Assembly: GCA_021647265.1 (NCBI GenBank)
Contig: JAKIVA010000008.1
Location: forward strand, 1 to 64,000
Reading direction: 5' to 3'
Length of the DNA stretch: 64,000 nt
DNA from: Lutibacter sp.
Lineage (GTDB): Bacteria > Bacteroidota > Bacteroidia > Flavobacteriales > Flavobacteriaceae
Part shown: positions 55,581 to 64,000 of the stretch, in pieces
Layout of the letters: every line of letters begins with the position of its first letter
Numbering within the stretch: position 1 is the first letter of the stretch
Program-made: the position numbers and the translations under genes
The notes under the pieces: generated by a model
Databases searched by the model: none
What the model was told of the DNA's origin: nothing
What the model saw: the letters and a program-made list of their open reading frames with translations, nothing else

Positions 55581-56088
55581 CCACTATTTAAAACATTTTA
55601 TTATCAAACTACATTTCACCAAATCAAACATATTAAAAGGAGCTATCATTTACAGTGCTGGAGATACCGTCGCTGCTTTGTTTCTAGATGAATTTCAATG
55701 GAGTAGGCTGATTGGAATGGTGCTGATTGGAGCTACACTGTACGCTTTTGAAATACCTAATTACTTTAACTGGATTGTCCAAAAAACCAAGTCGTATTCA
55801 GGAATAAAATTAACGTTGGCAAAAACAGGGTTGGCAATAGCTTATTTTAATCCATTGTGGATTTGGAGACACTTACTATTTATCAAAATATTTTCAGGAA
55901 ATTTTGCAGCAATTAATAGTCATTTGCTAGAAATAGCATTTTGGTCATTCCTAGCAAATATTCCTATTTCATTTATCGCAAATTATAGTATTCAGAATAA
56001 AATGCCATTAAAATGGCGTTTTTTAGCTAGTGCAATATTTTCAGCGTTAATGGCTATTTATTACGCCTTAAGTGAAACTATTTTCTAA
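55570..56088 (+). CDS. Small four-helix membrane protein, Mpv17-like at a guess
   Basis: A 172-residue protein with four hydrophobic segments at about residues 24-38, 46-63, 110-130 and 150-168. 'IIYSAGDTVAALFLDEFQWSRLIGMVLIG' and 'FWSFLANIPISFIANYSIQN' resemble the layout of the Mpv17/PMP22 family (a G-D motif in the first helix, W-P-like residues in the third), but the match is weak. Its ATG lies inside the end of xdhB (11-bp overlap), so it is translated with xdhAB and may help in purine transport or membrane docking; that is inference from position only. Confidence 0.6.
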   Translation: MKSNHYLKHFIIKLHFTKSNILKGAIIYSAGDTVAALFLDEFQWSRLIGMVLIGATLYAFEIPNYFNWIVQKTKSYSGIKLTLAKTGLAIAYFNPLWIWRHLLFIKIFSGNFAAINSHLLEIAFWSFLANIPISFIANYSIQNKMPLKWRFLASAIFSALMAIYYALSETIF

Positions 56089-56092
56089 AAAC

Positions 56093-56569
56093 TTAGTATT
56101 CTGTTTTATCTGTCTTTGATTTCCAGTTTTCAAAAACTTGCAATGCTTCATCTTGTAGAATTTGAGTAAATTTAATTTGACGATCGTCTATGTTTTTTCC
56201 AATCTCATTGTAAATGAATTGGTCATCAAAATCTATAGCGGCAGCATCTTCTCGTGTACAAGCATAGTAAACCTCTTTAGGTCTCGCCCAATAAATAGCA
56301 CCCAAGCACATAGGGCAAGGTTCACACGAAGTATAAATGATACAATCATCTAATTGAAATGTTCCTAGCTTTTTACAAGCTTTTCTAATGGCTACAATTT
56401 CAGCATGTGCTGTGGGATCATTCACCGATGTTACACTATTATATCCTTCAGCAATAATTTTGTTGTCTTTAACTACAACTGCACCAAAAGGTCCTCCGCA
56501 ATTTGAATTTACACCTTCATTTGCAAGCTCAACTGCTCTTCTTATAAATTTATTATGTTGTTCTTTCAT
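56093..56569 (-). CDS. Guanine deaminase (cytidine-deaminase fold)
   Basis: A 158-residue zinc hydrolase. Zinc ligands are His 55 (HAEIVAI), Cys 85 and Cys 88 (SCEPCPMCLGAIYWA), with Glu 57 as the proton shuttle. 'CGGPFGAVVVKDNKIIAEGYN' and the C-terminal 'YNEIGKNIDDRQIKFTQI' are close to Bacillus GuaD, so guanine to xanthine is the likely reaction; tRNA adenosine deaminase is less likely given the C-terminal. It converges on the xanthine dehydrogenase genes, whose enzyme would use its product. Confidence 0.85.
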   Translation of the reverse strand: MKEQHNKFIRRAVELANEGVNSNCGGPFGAVVVKDNKIIAEGYNSVTSVNDPTAHAEIVAIRKACKKLGTFQLDDCIIYTSCEPCPMCLGAIYWARPKEVYYACTREDAAAIDFDDQFIYNEIGKNIDDRQIKFTQILQDEALQVFENWKSKTDKTEY

Positions 56570-56721
56570 CTTTTAAATATGTGTATTTAAGCTTCATTTT
56601 CTTAACATGCAAACTTAGAAATTAATCTTTAAACTGGTTAACTATTCTCTATATTATATTTTAACAATGCACATCAAATAATTTTTGATTGCCCACAAAA
56701 TATCATAAAATGAGTTAGGAC

Positions 56722-56759
56722 GTCATTCTGAAGCTGCTCGCTAGCAGGTTCAGGGTGAC
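56722..56759. repeat. Short GTCATTC-type hairpin
   Basis: GTCATTCTGAAGCTGC (56722-56737) and GCAGGTTCAGGGTGAC (56744-56759) pair around TCGCTA. It belongs to the same sequence type as the ends of the 134-bp element at 37890. It lies in the 314-bp gap before the M20 peptidase gene; the rest of that gap shows nothing clear. Confidence 0.65.
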
Positions 56760-56883
56760 GTGACAATGTTATGACAAAAACGGATATACAAAAATAATTT
56801 CACAAAAAGTAAAAAAATAAACTTACTTACTTGTATGCATTTAATTTTATTAAATTTACAACTTAATAATTACCTATCTTAAT

Positions 56884-58185
56884 ATGAAAATTCTTAAAAT
56901 AAGTCTTGTATTGTTTCTTTTAGTAAGTATTTCTTCTGTAAATGCTCAAAAATTAAGTCGAATTGAAAAAAAGATATTGAAACAAGTTGCAAATAATAAT
57001 GATGAAGCACTAACACTTTTAGAAAAAGTGGTAAATATCAATAGCGGAACGATGAATGTGTTAGGGGTGAAAAAAGTAGGAACTGTTTTTTCAGAAGAAT
57101 TCAAAAAAATTGGATTTACACCTACTTGGATTCCTATGCCAAGTGAAATGGAAAGAGCGGGTCATTTATTTTGTGAATTAAATACGGGGAATGTTCAAGG
57201 AAAAAAACTTTTGTTAATAGGGCATTTAGATACCGTTTTTGAGGAAAACAGTCCATTTCAAACTGCAAAAAAAGAAGGAGATAAATTTTATGGGCCAGGC
57301 ATAGGTGATATTAAAGGTGGTAACATCATTATACTATATGCACTTAAGGCTTTATCAGATACTGGTGTATTAAAAAATACTCAAATCATTGCAGCTTTTA
57401 CTGGCGATGAAGAAAAAGTTGGATTTCCACTTAGTGTTAGTAGAAAAGATTTAATTAACGCTAGTAAACGTAGTGATATTGCTTTAGGGTTTGAAGGGGC
57501 AACAGGTTTAAATTATGCCACAGTAGCTAGAAGAAGCTCTGGAAGTTGGCTATTGAAAACCAAAGGAGTTCGTGCTCATTCATCAGGTATATTTACAAAA
57601 AAAGTAGGTGCTGGTGCTATTTTTGAAATGTCAAGAATACTCAATGCTTTTTACAACGAATTACCAGAGCAAAACTTAACATTTAACCCTGCAACAATTG
57701 TTGGAGGTACTATTGTAGATTATAACAGTGCACAGTCTAAAGGAACTACGTTTGGCAAAACCAATATTGTATCTCAAGAAGCGATTGTTAAAGGAGATTT
57801 AAGATGCCTTACCAATGAGCAAATTGAAAATACGATTGCTAAAATGAAAGCTATTATTTCAACCAATTTACCTAAAACTTCAGCAACTATTAGTTTTGAA
57901 TTAAAATACCCTCCTATGAAACCTACACCAGGAAATTACGCTGTTTTAAGTGTATTAGATGCTATTAGTGTAGCCATGGGGAAAGGGAATGTAAAAGCGT
58001 ACGACCCTAGTAAACGAGGAGCTGGAGATATTTCATTTGTAGCCAATTATGTAGATTGTTTAGACGGGTTAGGTACTATGGGAAAAGGATCTCATACTCC
58101 TAAAGAATATATTGATTTAAACCATTTTCAAGAATTAACGCAACGTGCAGCTTTATTAATTTACAGACTGATAAATCAAAAATAA
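56884..58185 (+). CDS. Exported M20 family zinc peptidase
   Basis: A 433-residue protein with a signal peptide ending VNAQ. The two-metal site of M20 peptidases is visible: 'LLIGHLDTVFE' (His and Asp), 'GPGIGDIKGGNI' (bridging Asp), 'FTGDEEKVG' (catalytic and metal Glu) and 'GKGSHTPKEYIDL' (last His). A dimerisation domain lies in the middle with 'RAHSSG'. The match is nearest to the glutamate carboxypeptidase (CPG2-like) group. It may cut C-terminal residues from peptides or folate-like compounds in the periplasm; the substrate is not known. Confidence 0.88.
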   Translation: MKILKISLVLFLLVSISSVNAQKLSRIEKKILKQVANNNDEALTLLEKVVNINSGTMNVLGVKKVGTVFSEEFKKIGFTPTWIPMPSEMERAGHLFCELNTGNVQGKKLLLIGHLDTVFEENSPFQTAKKEGDKFYGPGIGDIKGGNIIILYALKALSDTGVLKNTQIIAAFTGDEEKVGFPLSVSRKDLINASKRSDIALGFEGATGLNYATVARRSSGSWLLKTKGVRAHSSGIFTKKVGAGAIFEMSRILNAFYNELPEQNLTFNPATIVGGTIVDYNSAQSKGTTFGKTNIVSQEAIVKGDLRCLTNEQIENTIAKMKAIISTNLPKTSATISFELKYPPMKPTPGNYAVLSVLDAISVAMGKGNVKAYDPSKRGAGDISFVANYVDCLDGLGTMGKGSHTPKEYIDLNHFQELTQRAALLIYRLINQK

Positions 58186-58236
58186 AAGTTTCTACATTAA
58201 CTTTTTAGGAGAAATTATTGTAAATATTATCTAGTA

Positions 58237-59226
58237 CTATTTTCTATTGAATTTAGTATCGATCATTTCTTTTTGAGTTTTTGTATGTATTGCATAATTA
58301 AAACCTGAATACACACTGTACCCTCCGTGCTCTCCATAGTTGTTTAAGGCTATAAATCCAACTTGTAAACCTGTTAAATCTTTGTGCTTTTTAACAACTC
58401 TATTTACTGCTTCTTTACAAGCTTCGTACGGAGACATCCCATTTCTCATTAATTCAACAACAATAGCGCTTCCGGCAATTCTAATTACAGCTTCGCCCAT
58501 CCCTGTTGCACAGGCTGCTCCCACTTCATTATCTACAAAAAGCCCAGCTCCTATAATTGGGGAATCTCCTACTCTGCCATGTAATTTATAAGCCATACCA
58601 CTGGTGGTACAAGCTCCTGAAAGGTTTCCATTTTCATCCAAAGCTAGTAATCCAATAGTGTCATGATTTTCACTATTAATTGTAGGCTGATAATTGGAGT
58701 GCTCTTTCCACTTTTCCCAAGCTTTCTTAGATTTTTCAGTTAATAAATTCGTTTCTTTAAATCCTTTTTCAAGCGCAAATTGTTTAGCGCCTTCACCAAC
58801 CAACATTACGTGTTGCGTATCTTCCATTACTTTTCGAGCAACAGAAATTGGATTTTCAATATCTTGTAAAAAAGCAACAGCACCACATTCATTTTCATGA
58901 TTCATAATGCAGGCATCAAGTGTCACAAAACCATCTCTATCAGGTAACCCTCCTATACCAACACTTGAATTATTAGGGTCAGATTCTGTTACTCGCACTC
59001 CAGCTTCAACAGCATCTAATGAAGAGCCTCCTTTACTTAAAAGCTTCCAAGAAACTTCATTTGCTGCTATACCATGATTCCAGGTTGAAATAACTATTGG
59101 CTTTACAACTTTTTTAGATGCATTTGTTTTTTCTTCGAGTTCTTTTTCCGAAGTTGAGCAAGAACTAGTTAAAACAGCTACACTTCCTAACGCTGTTAAT
59201 TTGATGAAATTTCTACGAGTTTTCAT
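58237..59226 (-). CDS. Exported glycosylasparaginase-type Ntn hydrolase
   Basis: A 329-residue N(4)-(beta-N-acetylglucosaminyl)-L-asparaginase. The N-terminal 'TRRNFIKLTALGSVAVLTSSC' region (given in part: TRRNFIK, then a lipobox Cys 23) looks like a Tat-exported lipoprotein signal. The self-cleaving site is 'NHDTIGLLALDENG', with Thr 190 as the new N-terminal nucleophile. 'GRVGDSPIIGAGLFVDN' and 'ATGMGEAVIRIAG' line the active site. It would split the Asn-GlcNAc bond after a glycoprotein has been digested to single Asn, or hydrolyse beta-aspartyl bonds. It converges on the M20 peptidase gene. Confidence 0.9.
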   Translation of the reverse strand: MKTRRNFIKLTALGSVAVLTSSCSTSEKELEEKTNASKKVVKPIVISTWNHGIAANEVSWKLLSKGGSSLDAVEAGVRVTESDPNNSSVGIGGLPDRDGFVTLDACIMNHENECGAVAFLQDIENPISVARKVMEDTQHVMLVGEGAKQFALEKGFKETNLLTEKSKKAWEKWKEHSNYQPTINSENHDTIGLLALDENGNLSGACTTSGMAYKLHGRVGDSPIIGAGLFVDNEVGAACATGMGEAVIRIAGSAIVVELMRNGMSPYEACKEAVNRVVKKHKDLTGLQVGFIALNNYGEHGGYSVYSGFNYAIHTKTQKEMIDTKFNRK

Positions 59227-59334
59227 TATGTTAAAATTTAAACTATGAATGACGTAATTTTTTTAAACGAGTACAACAATGTAACTAAAAAAATCTCAAA
59301 ATAAATTTGTGATTTCATAAAAATTCAATTTCAA

Positions 59335-59685
59335 CTATTTTTTATGTAAAAATTGTTGTTTCACAATTAATTGCGCTTCAGTTTCCTCATTCTCATCATC
59401 AGGTACACAACAATCTACCGGACAAACAGCTGCACACTGTGGTTCGTCATGAAAGCCTTTACACTCAGTACATTTATCTGCAACAATAAAATATACTTCA
59501 TCATCAATTGGCTCTTGAGATTCATTAGCGTTGTACTCTTTACCACTTAATAAAACGATATTACCTGTAAGTGAAGTTCCTTCAGAAAATTTCCACTCTT
59601 CAGCAGCTTCATAAATTGCATTATTTGGACATTCCGGTTCACAAGCTCCACAATTGATACATTCATCCGTTATTTTTATTGCCAT
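59335..59685 (-). CDS. 2[4Fe-4S] dicluster ferredoxin
   Basis: A 116-residue electron carrier. '[12 protein letters not shown]' near the N-terminus and '[21 protein letters not shown]' in the second half hold the eight Cys of two [4Fe-4S] clusters; an insertion of about 35 residues stands between them. The tail is acidic and Lys/Gln rich. It is divergent from the acyl-CoA reductase gene, with the latter's promoter overlapping its start codon. Confidence 0.92.
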   Translation of the reverse strand: MAIKITDECINCGACEPECPNNAIYEAAEEWKFSEGTSLTGNIVLLSGKEYNANESQEPIDDEVYFIVADKCTECKGFHDEPQCAAVCPVDCCVPDDENEETEAQLIVKQQFLHKK

Positions 59686-59707
59686 ACTATTATTTAGATT
59701 ATTTTTG
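59679..59707 (+). promoter_or_regulatory. Predicted promoter of the acyl-CoA reductase gene
   Basis: TTG (59679-59681) and TATTTTTG (59700-59707) stand 18 bases apart. The -7 box ends 22 bp before the ATG at 59730, and the -33 box overlaps the first codons of the ferredoxin gene on the other strand. Confidence 0.6.
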
Positions 59708-59729
59708 CAAATATAAAATTATAATTAAA

Positions 59730-60791
59730 ATGAATTTAGAACAACGGATTGAAGCTTTTGCTAAACTTGGTGAATTTTTTAAACAATTCAATACTATAGG
59801 AATTAAAAAAAATGAAGAATCTGAATTCAATACGTTATTTTTTGATGCTTTTAAAATGCAAATAAATAGAGCTCAAGAGTATAATGGTTGGTTTAATAAA
59901 CACAATGTACTAAAAGCTTTTGAAAGTTGGAGTGAGGCTTTAACACTAGAAAACTTAACCAAATGGACTTCAAATTACAATTTCAATAAAAAAACTAATG
60001 CTAAAAACGTTGCCATAATAATGGCAGGAAATATTCCTTTAGTTGGTTTTCATGATTTTATATCCACGCTAATTAGTGGGCATAATGTACTCGTTAAACA
60101 ATCTACAAACGACAAATATTTTTTACCCCTAATTGCTAAATTTTTAGAACACTACAATACTAAGTTCAAAAATAAAATAACATTTACTGAAAGTAACTTA
60201 ACAAATTTTGATGCCGTTATTGCCACTGGAAGTAATAATACAACTAGATATTTTGAACATTATTTTGGAAAATACCCTAACATTATTAGAAATAACAGAA
60301 ACTCTGTAGCTATTTTAACTGGCAATGAAACACAGAAAGAATTGGAAAAATTAGGTAACGATATTTTTCAGTATTTTGGATTGGGTTGCAGAAGTGTTTC
60401 AAAAATTTTTGTACCTAAAGATTATAATTTTGATTCTCTTTTTAATGCTTTATACAAGTTTAAGGATATTATAAACTATAAAAAATACGAGAACAACTAC
60501 GATTATAATAAAGCTATATATTTAATGAGTTTATTTAAACTTCAAGAAAATGGCTTTATAATGCTGAAAGAGGATAAAAATTACGCTTCTCCTATTGCCA
60601 CATTATTTTATGAATATTATGATTCGTTTGATGATTTAATGTTGAAACTTGAACTAGAAAGTGAGCAAATTCAATGCATTGTATCTAATAAAGACACTTC
60701 AAATTTTGTAAAATTTGGAGAAACACAACAACCAAAATTATGGGACTATGCAGATGGTATTGACACTTTAAATTTTTTGTTAACTATTTAA
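59730..60791 (+). CDS. LuxC-type acyl-CoA reductase family protein
   Basis: A 353-residue protein of the aldehyde dehydrogenase superfamily, LuxC branch, which reduces acyl-CoA or acyl-enzyme to an aldehyde with NADPH. 'NVAIIMAGNIPLVGFHDFIS' and 'FDAVIATGSNNTTRYFEHYFG' form the nucleotide site, and Cys in 'FGLGCRSVSKIFVP' is the likely catalytic Cys. I start it at 59730; an earlier in-frame ATG at 59679 would fall upstream of the promoter. No other lux gene is present, so its physiological role is open. It is followed by the serine genes. Confidence 0.85.
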   Translation: MNLEQRIEAFAKLGEFFKQFNTIGIKKNEESEFNTLFFDAFKMQINRAQEYNGWFNKHNVLKAFESWSEALTLENLTKWTSNYNFNKKTNAKNVAIIMAGNIPLVGFHDFISTLISGHNVLVKQSTNDKYFLPLIAKFLEHYNTKFKNKITFTESNLTNFDAVIATGSNNTTRYFEHYFGKYPNIIRNNRNSVAILTGNETQKELEKLGNDIFQYFGLGCRSVSKIFVPKDYNFDSLFNALYKFKDIINYKKYENNYDYNKAIYLMSLFKLQENGFIMLKEDKNYASPIATLFYEYYDSFDDLMLKLELESEQIQCIVSNKDTSNFVKFGETQQPKLWDYADGIDTLNFLLTI

Positions 60792-60873
60792 CATATTTTA
60801 GTACTAATTAGTCATACGCTTAAATCTTTTTTCCGAAATTTGTAGCATTATTAAATTCATATTTCATAAAAAA

Positions 60874-61944
60874 ATGAAAAAACATAATTTTAGTGCTGGT
60901 CCAAGTATTTTACCACAAGAAGTTCTAAAAAAAACAGCTGAAGCTGTAATTAATTTCAACCATTTAAATTTATCATTAATAGAAATATCACACAGAAGTA
61001 AAGACTTTATTGAGGTGATGGAAAATGCACGTAGCTTAGTAAAAGAGTTATTAAACCTACCTGAAGGTTATTCGGTATTGTTCTTACAAGGAGGTGCAAG
61101 TTTAGAATTTTTAATGACTGCTTACAACTTATTAAAAATTGATGGAAAAGCAGCATATATAGATACTGGAGCCTGGAGTACTAAAGCAATTAAAGAAGCT
61201 AAATTATTAGGTGAAGTTGATATTGTAGCCTCTTCAAAAGATAAAACCTATAACTACATACCAAAAAATTACACAATTCCTACAGGTATAGATTATGTAC
61301 ACTGTACATCAAACAATACCATTTACGGAACACAATTTAAAGAATTTCCAAAAACGGATGCACTACTTGCTTGTGATATGAGTTCAGATATTTTTTCTCG
61401 TCAGTTAGATTTTTCTCAATTTGATTTAGTTTATGCCGGCGCCCAAAAAAATATGGGACCAGCAGGAACTACTTTAGTTATTGTAAAAGATGAAATTTTA
61501 GGTAAAACTGGTCGTAAAATTCCTTCAATGTTAGATTTTCAGGTTCATATTAGTAAAGATAGTATGTTTAATACACCTCCTGTATTTGCAGTTTACACTT
61601 CCATGCTAACACTAGAGTGGTTAAAAAATTTAGGTGGTGTTGCTGCCGTTGAAAAACTAAATGAAAAGAAAGCGGCATTATTATACGATGAAATAGATAG
61701 AAACCCTCACTTCAAAGGATTTGCAGCAAAGGAAGATCGTTCTTTAATGAATGTAACCTTTAACCTTACCAATGAAAATGAAAAAGATACATTTGACAAA
61801 CTTTGGAACGAATCCAATATAAGTGGTTTAAAAGGACATCGATCAGTAGGTGGTTACAGAGCCAGTATTTACAATGCGATGCCAATTGAAAGTGTGCAAG
61901 TATTGGTAAATACAATGCAACAATTAGAAAAACAATTAGGATAA
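60874..61944 (+). CDS. serC: Phosphoserine aminotransferase
   Basis: A 356-residue PLP enzyme for the second step of serine synthesis, turning 3-phosphohydroxypyruvate to phosphoserine. 'HNFSAGPSILPQEVL' is the family N-terminus; 'FLQGGASLEF' binds the cofactor; Lys in 'YAGAQKNMGPAGTT' forms the Schiff base; 'GLKGHRSVGGYRASIYNAM' binds the phosphate. It precedes serA by 21 bp and the two form one operon. Confidence 0.97.
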   Translation: MKKHNFSAGPSILPQEVLKKTAEAVINFNHLNLSLIEISHRSKDFIEVMENARSLVKELLNLPEGYSVLFLQGGASLEFLMTAYNLLKIDGKAAYIDTGAWSTKAIKEAKLLGEVDIVASSKDKTYNYIPKNYTIPTGIDYVHCTSNNTIYGTQFKEFPKTDALLACDMSSDIFSRQLDFSQFDLVYAGAQKNMGPAGTTLVIVKDEILGKTGRKIPSMLDFQVHISKDSMFNTPPVFAVYTSMLTLEWLKNLGGVAAVEKLNEKKAALLYDEIDRNPHFKGFAAKEDRSLMNVTFNLTNENEKDTFDKLWNESNISGLKGHRSVGGYRASIYNAMPIESVQVLVNTMQQLEKQLG

Positions 61945-61965
61945 TAAAAATTCAACATAAATAAC

Positions 61966-62916
61966 ATGAAAGTATTAGCAAATGACGGGATAGCCGCAAG
62001 TGGTGTAAAAGCACTTGAAAAAGCCGGTTTTGAAGTAGATTTAACAACTGTAGCACAAGATCAATTAGTAGATTATTTAAATAGCAATGAAATTGATGTG
62101 CTACTTGTGCGTAGTGCTACTAAAGTGAGAAAAGATATCATTGATAATTGTAATTCTCTAAAAATTATTGGTCGTGGAGGTGTTGGAATGGATAACATTG
62201 ACGTTGAATATGCAAAACAAAAGGGGATTGATGTTATAAATACCCCAGCTGCATCTTCACATTCTGTGGCCGAACTTGTTTTTGCACATTTATTTGGATT
62301 GGCTCGTTTTTTACACGACGCTAACAGAAATATGCCTCTAGACGGTGATTCAAAATTTAAACAATTAAAAAAAACGTATGCTAAAGGTATTGAATTAAGA
62401 GGTAAAACGTTAGGTATTATAGGTTTTGGTAGAATTGGCCAAGCAACTGCGAAAGTAGCTTTAGGCTTAGGAATGAAGGTAATTGCATTTGATCCGTTTT
62501 TAGATGCTGTTAATTTAGAATTAGACTTTTTTGACCATCAAACTGTTTTCTTCAATATTAATACGATAACCAAGGAAGAAGTATTACAACAAGCTGATTT
62601 TATCTCGTTGCATGTTCCAGCCCAAAACGAATACGTTATTTCAACAAAAGAATTTGAACTAATGAAGGATGGTGCATTTATTGTTAATGCCGCCCGAGGT
62701 GGTGTAATTGATGAAGTTGCACTAGTAAAAGCAATTGAAAATGGGAAAATTGCTGGTGCAGCATTGGATGTTTTTGAAAATGAACCAACACCTGAAATAC
62801 AATTATTAATGAATTCTAGTATTTCTTTAACGCCTCATATAGGAGCCGCAACAAGCGAAGCTCAGGACAGAATTGGAACAGAATTAGCACAACAAATTAT
62901 TGAAATTTTAACATAA
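61966..62916 (+). CDS. serA: D-3-phosphoglycerate dehydrogenase
   Basis: A 316-residue NAD-dependent dehydrogenase for the first step of serine synthesis. The Rossmann motif is 'LGIIGFGRIGQATAKVALGLGM'; the catalytic Arg is in 'VNAARGGVIDEVAL', the Glu in 'VFENEP' and the His in 'LTPHIGAATSEAQ'. It lacks the C-terminal ACT domain that gives serine feedback in E. coli, so control must be different. It sits between serC and a DUF1015 gene in an operon that is common in Bacteroidetes. Confidence 0.95.
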   Translation: MKVLANDGIAASGVKALEKAGFEVDLTTVAQDQLVDYLNSNEIDVLLVRSATKVRKDIIDNCNSLKIIGRGGVGMDNIDVEYAKQKGIDVINTPAASSHSVAELVFAHLFGLARFLHDANRNMPLDGDSKFKQLKKTYAKGIELRGKTLGIIGFGRIGQATAKVALGLGMKVIAFDPFLDAVNLELDFFDHQTVFFNINTITKEEVLQQADFISLHVPAQNEYVISTKEFELMKDGAFIVNAARGGVIDEVALVKAIENGKIAGAALDVFENEPTPEIQLLMNSSISLTPHIGAATSEAQDRIGTELAQQIIEILT

Positions 62917-62931
62917 TCCCAATACATACTC

Positions 62932-64000
62932 ATGGCAATTGTAAAACCCTTTAAAGGACTTCGACCTCCAAAAGATAGAGTTGAAGAAGTTTCATGCTTA
63001 CCTTATGATGTTATGAATTCTGAAGAAGCTGCAAAAATGGTTGATGGTAAAGAAGCATCTTTATTACGTATAACACGAGCTGAAATTGAATTCGATAATA
63101 ACATAAACCCTCATGATGAGAAAGTGTATTTAAAAGCAAAATCTAATTTTAAAGCTTTTCAAGAAAAAGGTTTTTTAATTCAAGATGATGAAGCTCATTA
63201 TTATATTTATGCACAAACAATGAATGGAAAAACACAATACGGAATTGTTGGAGATGCCGCTTGTGATGATTACTTAAACGGAATTATAAAAAAACACGAA
63301 TTAACTCGCCCCGATAAAGAAGAAGATCGTAAAGTGCTTACACGTAATTTAGAAGCTAATATAGAACCTGTATTTTTTACATACAGAGCAGTTCCTGAAA
63401 TTGATGCAATTGTTTCTGACATTGTAACAAACAATCAACCTGAATACGATTTTACCGCTGAAGATGGCTTTGGACACCATTTTTGGGTTATTGAAGATGC
63501 TGAAACCAATAAAACATTAGAAAAATTATTTAGAGATAAAGTTCCATATACATATGTTGCTGACGGACATCATAGAACAGCAGCAGCCGCTGGAATGAGC
63601 GCCGAGTTTAGCAAGAAAAATCCAAATCATACTGGTAATGAAGCCTACAACTATTTTATGGCTGTACATTTTCCAGATACACAACTTCAAATAATTGATT
63701 ATAATCGAGTTGTAAAAGATTTAAACGGTTTAAGTCCTACTGAATTTTTAAAAAAAATAAATGAAAATTTTGGAATTACTCAAGTTAGTGAATCAATTGT
63801 TAAACCAAAAAAACTACATGATTTTTCCATGTATTTAGATGGAAAATGGTATGGATTAACAGCAAAAAAACCAACTTATAACGAGAACAACCCTGTTGAA
63901 AGCCTAGACGTAAGCGTTTTATCAAAATATGTATTAGAACCTATTTTAGACATCAAAAACCTAAGAACTGATACTCGAATTGATTTTGTAGGAGGTATTA
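62932..64000 (+). CDS. DUF1015 family protein (cut by window end)
   Basis: An open frame from ATG 62932 to the end of the window, 356 codons without a stop. The start MAIVKPFKGLRPP and the later 'YVADGHHRTAAAAG' are marks of DUF1015, a family of cytoplasmic proteins of unknown biochemical function. It starts 15 bp after serA and is probably in the serC-serA operon, so a link to serine metabolism is likely; a serine kinase activity is known for some family members in archaea. The C-terminus is outside the window. Confidence 0.93.
   Translation, partial: MAIVKPFKGLRPPKDRVEEVSCLPYDVMNSEEAAKMVDGKEASLLRITRAEIEFDNNINPHDEKVYLKAKSNFKAFQEKGFLIQDDEAHYYIYAQTMNGKTQYGIVGDAACDDYLNGIIKKHELTRPDKEEDRKVLTRNLEANIEPVFFTYRAVPEIDAIVSDIVTNNQPEYDFTAEDGFGHHFWVIEDAETNKTLEKLFRDKVPYTYVADGHHRTAAAAGMSAEFSKKNPNHTGNEAYNYFMAVHFPDTQLQIIDYNRVVKDLNGLSPTEFLKKINENFGITQVSESIVKPKKLHDFSMYLDGKWYGLTAKKPTYNENNPVESLDVSVLSKYVLEPILDIKNLRTDTRIDFVGGI

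Noticed and set aside
59730..60791. Bioluminescence (lux) operon
   Set aside because: The LuxC-type reductase is alone; no LuxA, LuxB, LuxD or LuxE genes are nearby, and such reductases occur in many non-luminous Bacteroidetes.
1..64000. CRISPR array, prophage, toxin-antitoxin or defence system
   Set aside because: No regularly spaced repeats, phage genes, nucleases or paired toxin-antitoxin genes were seen; the repeats found are dispersed inverted-repeat elements.

Overview
The window is a stretch of AT-rich bacterial chromosome that looks like a member of the Flavobacteriaceae (Bacteroidetes). The pointers are TonB-dependent receptors with a carboxypeptidase-like plug extension, a DUF4290 gene beside murA, a BtuG-type surface lipoprotein beside a BtuB receptor, OmpP1/FadL porins, a DnaJ with only two zinc motifs, and many promoters matching the Bacteroidetes -7 box TAnnTTTG without Shine-Dalgarno sequences. 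I recognised no tRNA, rRNA 16S/23S/5S, transposase, prophage or CRISPR array. The species cannot be named from this sequence alone.

Layout. 1-4.5 kb: the tail of an unknown gene, then two exported amidohydrolase-fold proteins. 4.7-13.7 kb (+ strand): a TrmH/SpoU rRNA methylase, a Ste24-type M48 protease, a bifunctional RelA/SpoT, a Fur-family regulator, purA, an OstA/LptA-like protein and a class III aminotransferase. 13.9-20.2 kb: a possible decayed small gene, a TlpA-like thioredoxin, a large TonB-dependent receptor, a TonB C-terminal-like protein, a two-repeat RskA-like lipoprotein and a Crp/Fnr regulator. 20.2-27.3 kb (- strand): glgA-glgC-glgB plus a GH31 alpha-glucosidase, a glycogen module. 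27.5-36.6 kb (- strand): aconitase, RNase P RNA, dnaJ-grpE, murA, a DUF4290 protein and a UvrD/PcrA helicase. 36.6-40.3 kb: a polytopic His-rich membrane protein, an OmpP1/FadL porin and a small membrane-anchored protein.

40.3-44.7 kb is a corrinoid (vitamin B12) uptake locus: a BtuG-like beta-propeller lipoprotein and a BtuB-like receptor behind a cobalamin riboswitch, with a BtuF-like binding protein divergent from them. 44.7-49.4 kb: parC and parE. 49.7-51.6 kb: an orphan outer-membrane protein and ychF. 51.8-56.6 kb is a purine breakdown cluster: two xanthine dehydrogenase subunits, a small membrane protein and a guanine deaminase. 56.9-64 kb: an M20 peptidase, a glycosylasparaginase, a ferredoxin, a LuxC-type acyl-CoA reductase, and the serine pathway genes serC-serA followed by a DUF1015 gene cut by the window end.

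Most of this is conserved core genome, and I do not see a convincing new multi-gene system. The more unusual signals are non-coding: two copies of a 131-bp MITE-like element in opposite orientations, further intergenic inverted-repeat elements of related 'GTCATTC' type, an 18-bp perfect palindrome placed near -41 of a predicted promoter next to a Crp/Fnr gene, and a terminator whose T-tract overlaps the rnpB promoter. Some proteins carry notable substitutions: MurA has Asp where Cys is usual, two of three amidohydrolase modules lack the HxH motif, and a Fur-like protein lacks the usual CxxC.
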